This document shows positions 10,550 through 23,242 of a stretch of DNA of 64,000 bases, piece after piece. The DNA comes from Protopterus annectens (Eukaryota > Chordata > Ceratodontiformes > Protopteridae). Under the pieces are notes generated by a model that ran no database searches, had not been told where the DNA came from, and saw only the letters and a list, made by a program, of their open reading frames with translations. Every line of letters starts with the position of its first letter. The first letter of the stretch is position 1. The stretch is from positions 42,475,946-42,539,945 of the forward strand of contig NC_056737.1 in NCBI RefSeq assembly GCF_019279795.1. Direction: 5' to 3'. A program made the translations under genes and the position numbers.

Positions 10550-13070
10550 ATTACCTTGATATGCATGAGTTTAGAAAGATTGCTGTTAAGCAACTGTTTT
10601 TTGATGATAACTCTAGAGCACAAAAGCTTTTAGCACAATGACTTGGGCAACAGAATGTAGAAAGGCCCGTCGCCAAGCTTAGGGCACCTATAGCAAGGAA
10701 GATGAGAGATATTGTAGAGGTACTAGAAATATTTCAGAAATACTGTGAAAGTCTGTATAAAGCAGAGAAATGTGGAAATCAAGAAATGGTACAAATGGAA
10801 ATATGTCAAGGTTAGAGGTAGATGAGGCTCGGTTATTAATAGGATAGAAATGGTGATGTATAACCAATCTACAGGAAGGTCCCCAGAAAGAGATGGTATT
10901 CCTGTAGAAGTTTGGCAGGAAGGAGGGAAAAAACTGATAAAGATGTGGAAGGTTTTGTTTAACAGTATTTTAAGAGGAGGAGGAGAAATATCAACATCCT
11001 GGAAGGAAGCGGTTCTTGCTGTAGTACCTAAAGAAGGTAGAGCGCCAACAGATCCAGCTTCATACAGGCCCATTTCAATCCTAAACCATCATTTTAAAGT
11101 GTTTATGTCTATAATGGCTAAAAGAATATCAAAAGTGATGGCAAAATTGATCTCTATCAGTGTGTTTTTGTGGAGGGAGGCAAACGTTTGACAACATTAA
11201 CAGAACATTGATGACCCAGAGGGAAGCCGAATGTAAGAAAATGTCACTGTTGTTGGTGGGTGTTGATGCAGAAAAAGCATTTGACAGAGTAAGTCCGGAC
11301 TTTATGAGCAGGGCAATGGAGGTGTTTGCATTCCCTGATAAAATTATAGCGCTGATTAGGAGGATATATAAAGGATCGCAGGTGAAAACTAAAGAGAACG
11401 TGTTCCTCTATGATAAATTCTCCATTTGCAGATGAACTAGGCAGAGGTGTCCTCTTTCCAGTTTATTTGCATTACATTTAGAACCACTGGCAAAGAAAAT
11501 TTAGGACTCAAGAATATAACTGGTATGGTAGTCAAGAAAAGCTGGCTTTATTTGCAGATGATACTATTTTATACCTAATAAAACCAGAAAATTACATTTC
11601 TGTGTTGTGGAACATTTTGAGACTGTTTGTTTCAAATCTTTTTGGAATACAAAATTAATGAAGCTAAAACCGACATTAGGTATAAATTATGTACCCACAT
11701 ATGAATTGGTTCAGCAATATCCATATTTGAGGACATGATAAAATGAAGTACTTAGGAGTATGGATTAAAATGATTCCAGTGTGTAGCTAAGGATATTTGG
11801 GAAGACTAACCAAAAGATAATACAAAAACTGAGAAATTGGAGTCTGTTATAAGAATAGCAAGATACAAGTAGTTAAAATGTTTTTATTTGCTTTAGTCTT
11901 ATACACAGGTCAGGCATATTTTTATCAACCAGAGGAGAAGTTGTGGATAGCAATTAAGAAAGAGCTGAAAGAGAACCAAACAAAAAACAAAACAGCAAAA
12001 TAAATAAGAAGAAACTGGTGTGGCAGCTCCACAAGTTTATTTAAAAAACAACGAAGCACTTTCGTCTGTGTTAATCAGACTTCACTCTGATGAAGTCTGA
12101 TCAACACAGAGGAAAGCGCTTAGTTGTTGGCTTTTAAACAATAAAAGAGATGAAGGATTTTATTTGGGAGGGGAAGACTGCAGCAGTATGATAAGCTGAT
12201 TCTTCCAGTAGAACAAGGTGGATTGGAATCGCCCAATTTGAAGGGGTATTTCAGAGCTACACAGTTAGGGCTCCTACACATAGCACAAGCAGAAAAGTAT
12301 AAATCCAAGTGGAAAGGAATGATGAAACAGTGGGGGAAGCTCAAGAAACAAGGAGAGACTGGGATTTTGGATGCAGATCTTTAAGGAGAATAACAATAAT
12401 AATATAGAATATTATATTCATAAAGTATTCTAAGAACTAAGCCAACATGGAAATGGAGAAAGGAGATTCTGCCAATAGGGACGACTGCAATTAAGGGATA
12501 CAGACAGCAGTCCAGAGGGGGCTGGAATTTATTGGAGAAAACTGGCAAAGAAACAAAGGTATTAGGAGCAAATAACTAGACAGGGAAAGGTAATAGAATG
12601 GGAAGATGCCAAAGACTTATTTGGACTGTAGTTTAGAGATTGCCTTCACTAGCAAAGACTGATATCAGAGTATAGGCAAAGTAAAGAAATGGGGGGGAGG
12701 GGGCTAAAGGAAAGACCAGCACTGGTAGCATTTTTATTAGAATGTAGAACAGAAGCTGCTGTTAAAAGAATAATTAGTAGAGCATATAAAATACTGTATG
12801 ATAACTATTAAGAATCAATCAGAGGAGGTTACAGAGTATTGGGAAGAGAGACTGGATAAGCAATTCAGAAAGAAACAAAGGGGGGGGGGGTAATATGTAT
12901 GTCTCCCAAATATGCAACAAAATCTAGAAGATTTAGGATTTTTGCTTGGAAATGTTTATTTGCATAGGTAGTGTTATATCCCAAGTAGATTCTAGAGAAT
13001 TTTTCCTCAAGTAAACTGCAAATGCTGGGGAAGAAAGAGGTAATTAGGAACATATTTTCCGGGAGTGTAA
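10550..13070 (+). pseudogene. L1/Tx1-like ORF2 reverse transcriptase, broken
   Basis: The longest open pieces are 10,850-11,191 (SPERDGIPVEVWQ, then ASYRPISILN, the RT N-terminal blocks) and 11,160-11,435 (VDAEKAFDRV, the first catalytic Asp). FADDTILYL follows at about 11,551, so the Asp pair is kept. A C-terminal block (LILPVEQGGLESPNLKGY) runs from about 12,190. Frameshifts and stops separate all pieces. Upstream from 10,550 a linker-like segment is still readable, while the endonuclease domain is absent. Confidence 0.75.
12005..12140. repeat. Hairpin-forming short insertion inside the L1-like ORF2
   Basis: A near-perfect inverted repeat of about 31 bp (12,053-12,083 against 12,090-12,121) encloses a short loop. 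Arms read AAGCACTTTCGTCTGTGTTA and its complement TAACACAGACGAAAGTGCTT, with about three mismatches. The segment breaks the ORF2 sequence between its KNKTAK and FIWEGK regions. It resembles a MITE or a stem-loop 3' module of another repeat. No flanking target duplication is clear. Confidence 0.6.
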
Positions 13071-13654
13071 TTAGTTTGCAATCTGTAAAGATTCCCTGCA
13101 GACTACTTTGTCAGAGATACTGGACGAGCAAGTTTGTGTATCTAGAGAAATGGTTTTTCTGAGCTATGATACAGAATTGGAATTAGCTAGACGTAGTAAG
13201 ACCTTGCGGAGTCTAATTATGGTGGATGCCAAAAAAAGCAATTACTAGAAAATGGAAATCAAAGTATAAACCAACTGTACTGGAGGTAGTGAATGTAGTA
13301 ACAGAATTAAAACAATTGGAAATGGGATCTTTGAAAAAGGGTAGGGGCAAATAACTTAAAAAAAAAATAGGAATTTTGGGAACAATACTTACAGGGAAGG
13401 AATGAGGTATGTAATATTTGGCTGACACTGATTGGGTAGATTATAAGTGATGCATAATGTTTGCAGTTAAAATTATGTCAGTAAGGTTTGTGATGTATAA
13501 TGCTTGCAATTAAGATTATATCAATACGGTTTATATATATTTATATAAATGTATGATTGCCTATGTTATAAGTGATGATTTAATAAAGATGTTTCTTGTA
13601 AAAAACAAAACAAAAAAAAACTACCAAACACTCTTAATCTCTGCGAACTTTACT

Positions 13655-13737
13655 CACCTAACCGACAATTGGGACAACTCAGGATAAATATGGCTAGGCT
13701 TGTAAGGGCTCTAAGGCTGTTAGCCTAGTAACCTTCT
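13655..13737 (+). mobile_element. CR1-like 3'-end stub
   Basis: The sequence ATGGCTAGGCTTGTAAGGGC followed by TTAGCCTAGTAACCT matches the 3' terminus of the full-length CR1-d (near 53,080-53,120). Only the last 80 bases or so are present, so this is an extremely 5'-truncated insertion. Confidence 0.65.
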
Positions 13738-13744
13738 ATAAAAG

Positions 13745-14770
13745 CATCTACCCTGTTGAATGCGTGTACAGATAACCAAGTAGCTGCCTCTATAATAGCC
13801 CTGCAATCAATTCCCTAAAATGTGCCAGGGGAAGAAACTGCTTTAGTGGAATAGGATTTAACTGATGAGCAACTACCATGAAGGGAGTAACAAAATGATA
13901 CTGAACTGAGAAATTCATTTGAAAATTGGAGACATGATTACCCATCATGATTTTCTGGAAGAAACAAATAGCCAGTCCTTTTTCCTAATATCTTTTGCTG
14001 TATCCAATAAGACTCTAAGTTGTTTTTGCACATCCGGTGAAAGCAGAAGTCTTTCATACTTGTTTTGAGAGTTTGGAAATAAAGTGGGTGGATTAATAGC
14101 TTGGTTGAGAGAACTGAGTGAGCATGGAAAATTTGCTTTAAATAAGGAAGAGAGGAGAGAGAGAGAGAGAGCATTAGGGCTTGGAGCTCAGAAACCCTTC
14201 TGATACAGAAGCTGCAGGTTTGAAATGTGGCTGGGTAAGCTTCTTCAAGGAGGGGGGGGGGTATAGCCTCCTAGGTGGGAACAAGTTAAGGATGCCCTTG
14301 AGAAACTGCTTCACCTCAATTCTAGAAGGAAGGCTGGATCAACGGGCATGCATGTAGAAACAGCAGATAAGTGCCACGATAGAGAAATACTCTAAACCAA
14401 AGGGTAAAGTAGAGAATTGAATGCAAGTGGGTTCACATAAGCATGAAGATATAGCGGGAATCCCAGTTTGAATAGAATTCTGTTTATTTTTGTGACATCA
14501 GATTAGACAATCATTCCATTTGGGGATATATGATCTTCTAGTGGTAGATTTTCCAGCCTCCTGGAGAACCTGGAGCATGTCTACAGAAAACTGGTGTCTG
14601 AAAGGGGTTAAAATTCCACCATCCACAATATCAGGTTGAGGGCTAGTAAGTTGGAATGAAGAAAATAACCCTTTTTCTGTGTGAACATGTCCATTCTGTG
14701 GGCTAACCTGTGATGACAGATGATGAAGGGGGAGCCAATGCTGCCTTGGTGACAAAGTCCCCAGCAAGAT
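13745..14770 (-). pseudogene. Ancient DIRS tyrosine recombinase remnant
   Basis: Reading leftward, the strand encodes degenerate matches to the recombinases elsewhere in the window. AGKSTTRRSYIPKWN at about 14,520 corresponds to ARRPSTRKSYAEKWK. KQFLKGILNLFPPRR at about 14,290 corresponds to KQFLRGAKNLRTPP. IHPLYFQTLKTSMKD at about 14,060 corresponds to IHLPTFFPNPQNKGE. The C-terminal SYSTKAVSS and IIEAATWLSVHAF blocks at about 13,780-13,880 correspond to HSTRAAATS and ILEAATWSSVHAF. The catalytic His of HxxR is now Tyr, and frameshifts abound. It is clearly older than the nested DIRS copies. Confidence 0.7.
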
Positions 14771-14956
14771 TTTCAGTCCCTTTGGATCTTATTAAACCTT
14801 CAAGTTGAGGGAAGGTATAAAGGAATTTCCCCACTCTAAGATTTCTGCATCAGAAGGATAAAAGCTGACAACAGCAAACATGAAAAACCTGGAAGTTCGA
14901 ACAAAGACCTCAATTGTGCAGGATTGTGGATTTGGTCCTTGTCCCACTGAACTATA
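14771..14956. other. Short spacer without recognised feature
   Basis: This lies between the old DIRS remnant and the 3' end of CR1-b. It may include more decayed DIRS sequence, but I could not support that. Confidence 0.4.
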
Positions 14957-15044
14957 GGTTCATAGGTAGGTACTAGGCTATCTGCCCGAAGGCATTTACA
15001 AGCCTAGCCAGAATGTGTTGGCTTTCACCACCCCCTTAGATTAG

Positions 15045-17724
15045 TTCCCTGTGCCTCTGTCCAGCAGAGCCACCGAAGTGACCCCCTGGGTAAACTTTGT
15101 TTCCCATCCACTCGTCAAGGTTTCTCTTGAAGAGCGTTAGCTAGGAGCTCTGCCTAATGTAGATTGGAATCTTGTTCCAAAGCATGGGAAGTCTCTGTGA
15201 CAGGAATCTATCCCTCAAGCATGTCCTATTTATTGTTATGGTGAGGTTTAGATCCCTAGAGCATGTGGCTCGAGGGGATAAGCTTTTCTTTAGGTGGAGC
15301 TTCTTCAGTCGAGCTGCATAGGGCATCTGTTTGAGGCCAATGATCCTCTTGGTGAGGTACTTCTGTGGTCTTTCCAGCTGTTGCAGGTGTCTTGTAAGAT
15401 ACATCTCAAATGGGGAAACTGTACTCTATGATGGGTCTGATGAGCGATGAGTAGAGGGGCACAATGACCTCTTTTGATCTGGATGCGAACCCTTTTGTGA
15501 TAGTGTGCCACGTAGAAGGATTTTCTAACCACTTTGGCAATGTGATTATCAAAAGAGAGTTTACTATCTACTTTGGTCCCCAGATCCCTTATTATGTCTT
15601 CCGTATTTATGTGGTAGTTTGTGGGTACTTTGTTTTTTCCAAAGGGGATGACTATGCACTTTTTGGCATTTAGCTTGAGGCCATGATTTTGACACCAGGT
15701 GTCCATCTCAGTGAGACCCTTTTGGAGGATGTCTGTCAGCCAGGGAGTCAATTATAGCCCCTAGTTCACAGCTGTCTGCGAACTTGGTCAGCCATAGTCC
15801 TCCTGTGCTTGCCTGTACCTCTGAGAAGTATATGCCGAACAGGAGGGGTCCTAGGACTGAGCCCTGGGGGACGCCACTTTTAACTGGTTTAGAGTCAGAC
15901 CTAGCTCCCACAACTCTTACCATGTGGGTTCTGTCCATGAGCCAGTTGGCAACCCATCTTGTGACGTAGGGGTTTATGTTCAAGCTGGTGAGCTTGTCTA
16001 TAATACCAGAATGGGGAATGGTGTCAAAGGCCTTTGCAAGGTCTAGGTAGGCTGTATGTACCACCTTTCCCTCGCCTATAGCCTTGGTAACTGTCTCAAA
16101 GAAGTCCACCAGGTTTAGGAGGCATGATATGCCGTTACAGCCAAACTGGGTAGGGTCCAGTGTTTGGAGGTTCCCAATTTCTCTGTTAATGAGTTTCATG
16201 ATGATGCACGCTATAGCCTTGCAGACCAAGCTAGTCATGCTTATAGGGCGATAGTTCCCAGGGTCTGTTGTGGCTGCACCATTGTGGAGTGGAATGACTG
16301 TTGCTGTGTGCCACTCTATGGGTACGTAACCTGTGGAGAGGCTGAGTTTGAACAGTGTTTAGGTGAGGGGTTATTCATCTTTGAGCTCATGTAGGATGCA
16401 GCCTGGGACTCCGTCCAGTCCCATTGATGCTGTGTTTTTGGCTTTGGAGAGGGCTGTTTTAACCTGAGTGTCTATGATTTCAGGAGTTCTACATTCTTCT
16501 GGTATGGTTATGGGCCCTTTTGGGGGTGAGAGGGGGGTGAAGTTTGCTCTGAACCTGTCTGCCAGGATGTTGGCAATATCGGTCGGTTTAGTGTATTTTG
16601 TACCATTCTGCACTAACACTGATCAGATCTGAGCATTGCCACTTAGATTCTTGACATAGCTAAAGAATGCCTTGTGGTTATCTTTGGAGTCCTTGGCAAT
16701 TTTTCTTTCGAAACTCGCCTTGGATGATTTTATGAGGGATCGTAGTTTCTTGCTGAAACTGATCAGGGATGTCTTCCCTTCTTGGGATTTTACTCTTCTG
16801 TACTAGTTTCCTCCTCCTATTGTATAGCTTGTTTATGGCAGGAGTCCACCAGACTGGTTTCCTTTTCTTGGAGGAGTAAGTCTTGGTTTTGCTTGGGATA
16901 GCATGATCCATGCATTCTTGTAGGTGCTCGTAGAATGCATTAGTAAAGGATTTTGCAGCTTGGACAATGTTATCCTTCAGCATGGTGGCTTTGAAACTTT
17001 CCACCTCGGTCTTAAGTAACGTGAAGTTTGCTTCTGAAAAGTTTTTCACGGTGGTTTCCTTGTCCGGGGGTGGGGGCGGAATGTGGATATCCAAAGTGAT
17101 TTGTTTATGGTCAGATCTAACCAGTGAGGGGTTGACCTTCGGTGTGGAGCACCAGTCACCCATGTTGGTGATGACCAGGTCCAATACGTTGTCATCTCTG
17201 GTGGGAGTGTTGACCAGTTGATCCAGAGCATTTGAGTTTATAAATTCTAGGAAATGTTGGGTAAGGGAGTTAGTACTTGAGTAGTTCTCCCAATTAATGT
17301 TTGGGTAATTGAAATTACCCAATATTAGGGTGTTTGGTAGGACCTTTATATTTCCCAGTGTTTCCAGAAATGAGGAATGGGGGTCCTGGGACATGGTGGG
17401 TGATCTGTAGCAAGCTACAATTTGAATTGCAGTTTTGCCCGTTGTTAGTTGCACGTGGATGATCTCTAAAGCATCATGCTGTGCCACTAACCTGGAGGTG
17501 TGGGTATCCTTGATGAATATGGATACGTCCCCACCTTTTGTATTTCGGTCTGGATTCTGTGACCAAAATGTATGGTATGAGCAATAGCCTGGTAGTGCTG
17601 GGGTGCTCTCTGGAGCCTTAAACCAGGTTTCTGTTACTACAATTATATAGATTTTCTCCATACTGAGGAGTACCTCGAGTGCATGCATTTTGAGGTTTAG
17701 ACTTCTGGCATTGAGTAGCATCAC
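15045..17724 (-). pseudogene. CR1-like ORF2: endonuclease and reverse transcriptase, broken
   Basis: The endonuclease domain is a long open piece of 348 codons starting MMLLNARS at 17,724. It has TETW, LGNFNYPNINW (the Asp of GDFN replaced by Asn) and LVRSDHK. The RT is in pieces at 16,619-16,371, 16,238-15,708, 15,751-15,305 and 15,404-15,141. SGVPQGSVLGPLLFG is kept, but the catalytic FADD is FADS at about 15,766, losing the second Asp. Several one-base indels separate the pieces. Both enzyme active sites are damaged. Confidence 0.88.
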
Positions 17725-17731
17725 CCTCAGT

Positions 17732-18691
17732 TTATAGCGGTGGGTTTGTCTTTTGAGCCTTGCCTAAAAAAGGCACTATGGGGGTAGCAAGAGCCTTGGC
17801 CAGTGTTCGAAAGCCTAAGGGTGACCAGTGCAAGCCATCTCTAGCGAAGCAGCGTGGCTTTTCGATCATGCCATCCCAGGCGGACAGACACTGGATCTCC
17901 TTTGAATGACACCAGAAACTTAGCCAATTGTTGAAATTGATAATTTTTTCTTTATATTGTGGTATCATTGTTGGTGAGGCAGGATGCTACTCAGGGTCAG
18001 GTTCATACCGGCTTGGGCTACAAGATCAGAGAGCTCTTCCATGTCTCTTCATGTAGTCCAGGGAGATATGGCTCAGGTCATTCATGCCAACATGGACAAT
18101 GACAGAGTCATATTTGTTCTGGAGTGACCTGAGTGCTTGTGTTATGTGGTGGATCCTGGTACCCGACAGGCAGCTAACAATAACCTTCTCCTTATTCAGC
18201 CTGGTGAGTGGGATGTCAGTGTGCCTGACTATAGTCACCTTTTACTAGTATGTTGGGTATGCTATTTTGCCTTAAGGGCTGTGATTGCATGGCACACTGG
18301 TTTTGTGAAGTATGTGTTTCATGATTTGTGTTGGGGGGTGGAGGTTGCTTGGATGTCTGCTTTGGAGGTCTCTGTTGCTTTTGCAGATTTTTGTTTAGAG
18401 CCTCCGAGCATGTTTTCGTGTGTTTTTTGCCGGTGCTGGTTTAATGGGTCTATGCGAGACTGGTGGTAGTGTGTTGCAAGTATTTCCCTTCTCTTGACTG
18501 TCTGATCCAGCCTTGGGTTGAGAGAGCTTAGCCTCCAGTTTGGCTGTATAATTGCATCTCTCACATGTATTAGTGTTTGGTGGTAGGAGGAGAGGGTTGT
18601 CTGTGTACATGAGGCAGTTGTAACATTGCCTCAAAATGCCCAGATTCACCACTTGGACTGGAGAGTATGCCTGAAGTTGCCCTTTGGACAT
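17732..18691 (-). pseudogene. CR1-like ORF1: zinc motif plus SGNH esterase, broken
   Basis: The start is ATG at 18,691 (MSKGQLQ), aligned with MSRDQLL of CR1-d. Residues 25-50 carry a CYNC...CERC motif (CxxC, 16 residues, CxxC). A basic Pro/Thr/Ser-rich linker follows, then the SGNH/GDSL-like esterase domain. IVHVGMNDLSH (Gly-x-Asn-Asp block) is at about 18,090, and ARDGLHWSPLGFR (Asp-x-x-His block) is at about 17,850. CR1-like ORF1 proteins with PHD-like and esterase domains are a known family. Their role is thought to be RNA or membrane/lipid association, but is not settled. The frame is broken near 18,320 and 18,030. The frame ends NPPL-stop at 17,732, after the TTTTTTA heptamer at 17,771-17,765. 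Confidence 0.85.
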
Positions 18692-19140
18692 GCCTGGACA
18701 GGTACAGTGAACTGTTTTACTGAATGGCTGGTAAGGTTAAATAGAGAGCCTTGTCCTTCTGTACAGTATAGGAGGGTCTAGTGCTAGGGTTTATAAGTGC
18801 TTGCTATGAGTTTTGAGCAAATGCTCGGCTGAGAAATGAATGGCTTGAGTGTGCTTAAGTTGAAAGTTTGTCTTGTTCCAAGGGAAAAATTGAAGAGGAG
18901 ACTTTGTGGAGTCGGGAATAGTTATACCCTAGCTAACCGGCACTGCCTGGCATGCAAAACTGGTCAAATGCAGTATTTATAGCAGGGATATGAAAGAGAT
19001 AGAAATTAGCCCAAAATGGCCAATAAACTACTAATTTCTGGGCTGAAACAACTCCTCCAGGAACAGATAGGCTGCTCAAAGCTCCCCTCTCTCACAGGTG
19101 AACAGAGAAACTTACTATTGTGAGCTTTCATACTTCTGAT
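18692..19140 (-). promoter_or_regulatory. CR1-b 5' UTR/promoter region with TATA-like box
   Basis: On the element strand a GGAGGAGTTGTTT block, TTTATTGGCCATTTTGGG and CCCTGCTATAAATAC occur in the same order as in the proximal 5' region of CR1-d (48,817-48,900). CTATAAA lies at 18,982-18,976, about 290 bp upstream of ORF1. Shared order in independent copies supports a promoter. Function is inferred. Confidence 0.5.
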
Positions 19141-19149
19141 CAGGACTTC

Positions 19150-20377
19150 TATATATTTGTCAGGCTGCTTCCTTGAATGTTAGGAGTGTCAAGAGTCTGC
19201 ATGAGATGTCATTGCCTCATATGCTATAAAATAGTATTCCAGACTGAGCAACTGTTTAGCAGTTGTGGACAAGGAGACTGACCTGCAATTGTAACTTTCT
19301 CATGAGCCACACATGCTGGGATAGGACTGCCAGACTCTCTGGTATATATACATTCTGGTTTGCTAAATTCTACTTCTCAGAACTATGTTATTGGCTTGGA
19401 ACTAATTTGCACATTGTAGATATATGCTTGCATATTAGTCAACTCTTGTTTCTGCTCTGCACCAGCTTAAAAAGTTATGTTTCTGTTCATTATGTGAATG
19501 CTTGTATGCCATTAGTGTGTCTCAGTGCTATGTAAATGTCATGGTGACATTCATATTTAGCTTGTTATAATATTTATTCTTAATGTATTATCATACCCCT
19601 GTGGCTTGGGTCATGAGTAAAAATGCTTCCTCAGAACAGTTCACAAACCATAAATAAATGTAACATAGAGTGCTGGTTGAGGTGCAACAGTGAATTATCC
19701 AAGAAGAGTAGGAGCACCAGAGTATCCATGCTACTTGTTTGGGAGAGATGTTACAGAAATGGTATTAAAATATTCTGAATTGGATCATTTCTGTTCTCTG
19801 ATATGAGTGATGTTACTTAGCTTGGTGTAGACCATTGAAGAGACAGTGAAGGCTGAGCTGAAAACGGTGAATTTCTCAAAAAAAAGAAATATCTGAATGC
19901 CACTTTCCAGGCATGTTTCTAGGAACATCTGACACTGCAAGCTACTGACATTAAATTATTTTGGTTTAGATATTTAAATTCTGCCCCCAGGCTGCTGAGT
20001 TAGAGATATTTCCTTTGCCAGAAGTGAGTGAGCTTTCTTCTGTACACCCATGTAGAGAGTAGGTTAACAATGAATTTCTGAAAAACCATAAGTGGTAGGA
20101 GTGCCAGACTGTTAAGTTTACTTCCTAGGATGGTGCGCTACAAAACATTACTCAAACATTTTGGACAATTCCATTTCTCAGAAAAGATTTATCTGCTCCC
20201 TTGTGATATCAGATTAGGGACACAGAGTGAAGGCTGTCCTGAAAGTGTGCATTTTTCAGGAATCATAAAAGTGAAAAATGTCAGAGCCTTCAGATACTTC
20301 CATAGATGGTATGCTAGGAAATATTGAAATATCCTGGTTTGGTTAATTTGTCTTTCTCAGAACAGCGCATTGCTACT
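19150..20377. other. Degenerate repetitive spacer, no gene
   Basis: Several blocks recur loosely, such as TTTCTCAGAA, CAGAAGTGAGTGA and CATTCTGGTTTA-like stretches at about 19,760-20,370. Similar blocks appear at about 44,770-45,000. This suggests an old satellite-like or low-copy repeat with units of roughly 130-200 bp. No coding evidence was found. Confidence 0.4.
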
Positions 20378-20464
20378 GGTTCATAGGTAGGTACTAGGCT
20401 ATCAGCCCTGGGGCCTATACAAGCACAGCCAAAAAGGTACCCTGGATTTTGCCACCCAAGAAAA

Positions 20465-23242
20465 TTATTTTCCTGCGCCACTGTTGAGCAGAGCCACAGA
20501 GGTGATCCCCAGGGTGAATTTCCTATTTCCCATCCAATCATCAAGATTTTTCTTGAAGAGTGCTAATGAGGAGCTTTGTTTGATATAGATAGGTAGTTTA
20601 TTCTGGAGTATGGGAAGTCTCTGGGACAGGAATCTATCCTTCTGGCATGTTTTGTTTATTGTGGTGACAAGGTTTAGGTCCCAAGAGCATGTAGCTCGGA
20701 GGGATTGGGGTTTCTTTAAGTGGAGCATGTCCAACAGCTCTGGGTTTGACATAGCTTTGTATGTTAGGCAGACCTCTGAGTAGGCAATATGTGACAGAGT
20801 AAAGCTGGAGTTTTTTGAGACGGTCTGCGTAGGGCATCTGTTTGAAGCCGGTAATCCCCTTTGTGAGGTATTTCTGCGGCCTTTCCAGTTGTTTGATGTC
20901 TTGTGAGGTACATACCAAAAAGGGCATTGTACTCTATAATGTGTCTAATGAGTGATGAGCAGAGGGGGAACAATAATCCCTCTTATTTCTGGATGAGAAA
21001 CCTTTTGTGATGAGGTGTGCCACGTAGAAGGATTTCCTGACTACTGTGGTGATGCGATTATCAAAGGAGAGACTACTCTCCACCTGTGTCCCAAGGTCTC
21101 ATCACACTTTCGGTGTTAAGTATACCACCTATGTTGTAGTTCATGAGTACAGAGTTTTTACCAAAGGGGATGACATTGCACTTTTTGGCATTGAGCTTGA
21201 GGCCACGGCTTTGACACCAGGCATCTGCTTCAGTGAGGCCCTTTTGTAGGATGTCCACATCGTTAGTTTCGGTTATGGCTCCTAGTTTGCAGTCATCTGC
21301 GAACTTAGTTAGCCAAAGACCTTCTGTGTTAGCCTGTACTTCAGAGAAGTAGATACCAAACAGGAGAGAACCCACGACTGAACCCTGTGGTACTCCACTT
21401 GTCACTGGTCTGAATTCAGATTTGGAGTCTGCTCCTTTCACATTGTGGGTTTCGTCAGTGAGCCAGTTGGCAACCCATCTTGTGACATAGGGATTTATAC
21501 CTAGTTTAGTGAGTTTATAATTCCAGAGTTGGGGATGGTGTCGAAAGCCTTGGCAAGATCTAAATAGGCTGTGTGAACCACCTTACCTTTGTCTACGGCT
21601 TTGATGACTGCTTCAAAGAAGTCTTATCAGGTTTAGGAGGCATGATCTGCCTTTTACAAACCCGAACTGGGTGGGGTCCAGAGTTTGGAGATTACCAATG
21701 TCTTTGTTTATAAGTTCCATGATGATACGTTCCATGGCCTTGCAGACCAGGCTCGTCAGGTTAATGGGGCAGTAGTTTCCAGGGTCCGTGGTGGCTCCCC
21801 CCTTGTGGAGTGGGCTAACCGTTGCTGTGCGCCATTCAGCAGGCACAAAGCTTGAGGTGAGGCTATGATTGAACATGGTACTTAGGTTGGGTGCCAGTTC
21901 ATTCTGTAGTTCATGTAGAATGCAGCCTGGATGTTGTCTGGTCCCATGGATGCTGTGTTCTTGGATTTGGAGAGTGTGGTTTTTACCTGTGCAGCCGTGA
22001 ATACAGGAACTTTGCATTCTTCCAATACAGAGATGGGCTCTTTAGGGGGTGAGAGGGGGGTAAAGTTAGTACTGAACCTATCTGCCAGGATGTTGGCAAT
22101 ATCAGTTGGGTCTGTATATTTAGTGCCATTGTGCTGTAACTCAGAGCAGATCTGAGTGTTGCCATTGAGCTTCTTGATGTACCTATAGAATGCTTTGTGG
22201 TTGTCTTTAGAATCATGGTGATTTTGTTTTCATAACTAGCTTTGGAGGATTTTATCAGGGATTGCAGCTTCTTACTGAGGATGACCAGGAAGCTCCTCCA
22301 CTCATGGGATTTTACTGTCTTTTGCAACAGTTTCTTCCTTCTGTTGTACAGTTTGTTTATGGCAGGGGACCACCAGATTGGCTTCCTTTTTTTGGAGGAT
22401 AGTATCTTGGTTCTCTTTGGGATAGCACGATCCATGCACTCATGTAAGTGCTTATAAAGTGCAATTGTGTAGGATTCAGTAGTCGTAACTGTATTGTCCA
22501 TCTGCATGGATGTCATGAAGTTAACCACTTCTGTCTTAAGCATGAAGTTGGCTTTGGAGAAGTTTTTTACCATGGTTTCCTTAATGGGGGGGGGGGCAGG
22601 ATATGGATATCTAGGGTAATTAGCTTATGGTCGGATCAGACCAATGAGGCGTTGACTTCAAGTGTGGAACACTGGTCACTCATGTTGGTAATGACTAGAT
22701 CTAGGATATTGTTGCCCCTGGTGGGGGTGTGGATAAGTTGATCCAGGGCACTGGAGTTTATGAATTCCAGAAAGCGCTGAGCGAAGGAGTTGGTACATGA
22801 GTAGTTTTCCCAGTTAATGGTGGAGTAGTTGAAATCGCCCATTATTAGGGTGTTTGGTTGAACCCTAATATTTTCCAGTACATCAAGAAAAGAGTAGTGG
22901 GAATCCTGGGGGCATGGTGGGTGATCTGTAGCAAGCTACAGTTTGGATTGCAGTTTTGCCCAGAGTTTGTTGCACTTGAATAACCTCGGCTGCATTATGC
23001 TGAGCAACTAGCCCGGAGGTGTGGATATCCTTAATGAATATGGACACACCTCCACCTTTGGTGTTCCGGTCCAGGTTACATGGCTGTAAAGTGTGGCATG
23101 AGTTATAGCCTGGTAGTGCAGGGGTGCTCCCTGGAGCCTTGAACCAGGTCTCGGTCACTGCACAGATATCTATGTTCTCCATTTTAAGGAGTGGCTCGAG
23201 TGAGTGCATTTTGAGATTTAGACTTCTAGCATTGAGTAGCAT
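20465..23242 (-). pseudogene. CR1-like ORF2: endonuclease and reverse transcriptase, broken
   Basis: The conserved start MLLNARS is at 23,242. The endonuclease shows TETW, MGDFNYSTINW (GDFN kept) at about 22,840, and a MSDQ/SLVRSD-like region at about 22,650. The RT shows TLDPTQFGFVKG at about 21,670, SGVPQGSVVGSLLFG at about 21,400 and FADDCKLGA at about 21,295. The C-terminal block is in pieces at 20,973-20,465. Reading frames change at least six times. The endonuclease and RT catalytic motifs themselves are better preserved than in CR1-a and CR1-b. Confidence 0.87.

Larger units (their letters stand above)
10330..13613 (+). mobile_element. L1/Tx1-like LINE fragment, 5'-truncated
   Basis: A decayed ORF2 (linker, RT, C-terminal region) is followed by an AATAAA polyadenylation signal at about 13,580 and an A-rich 3' end at about 13,598-13,613. 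RT sequence (VDAEKAFDRV, FADDTILYL) and the C-terminal FIWEGK block are typical of L1/Tx1-type elements and differ from the CR1-like copies nearby. A hairpin insertion splits the C-terminal part at about 12,005-12,140. Confidence 0.8.
14957..19140 (-). mobile_element. CR1-like LINE, near full length (CR1-b)
   Basis: The 3' end at 14,957 begins GGTTCATAGGTAGGTACTAG in plus orientation, the complement of the 8-bp tail repeat ATGAACCT and the terminal CTAGTACC. ORF2, ORF1 and a 5' UTR follow toward higher coordinates. The 5' UTR shares a GGCCAATAAACTAC and CTATAAA block with CR1-c and CR1-d, which sets the 5' limit at roughly 19,140. The exact end is uncertain. Confidence 0.85.
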
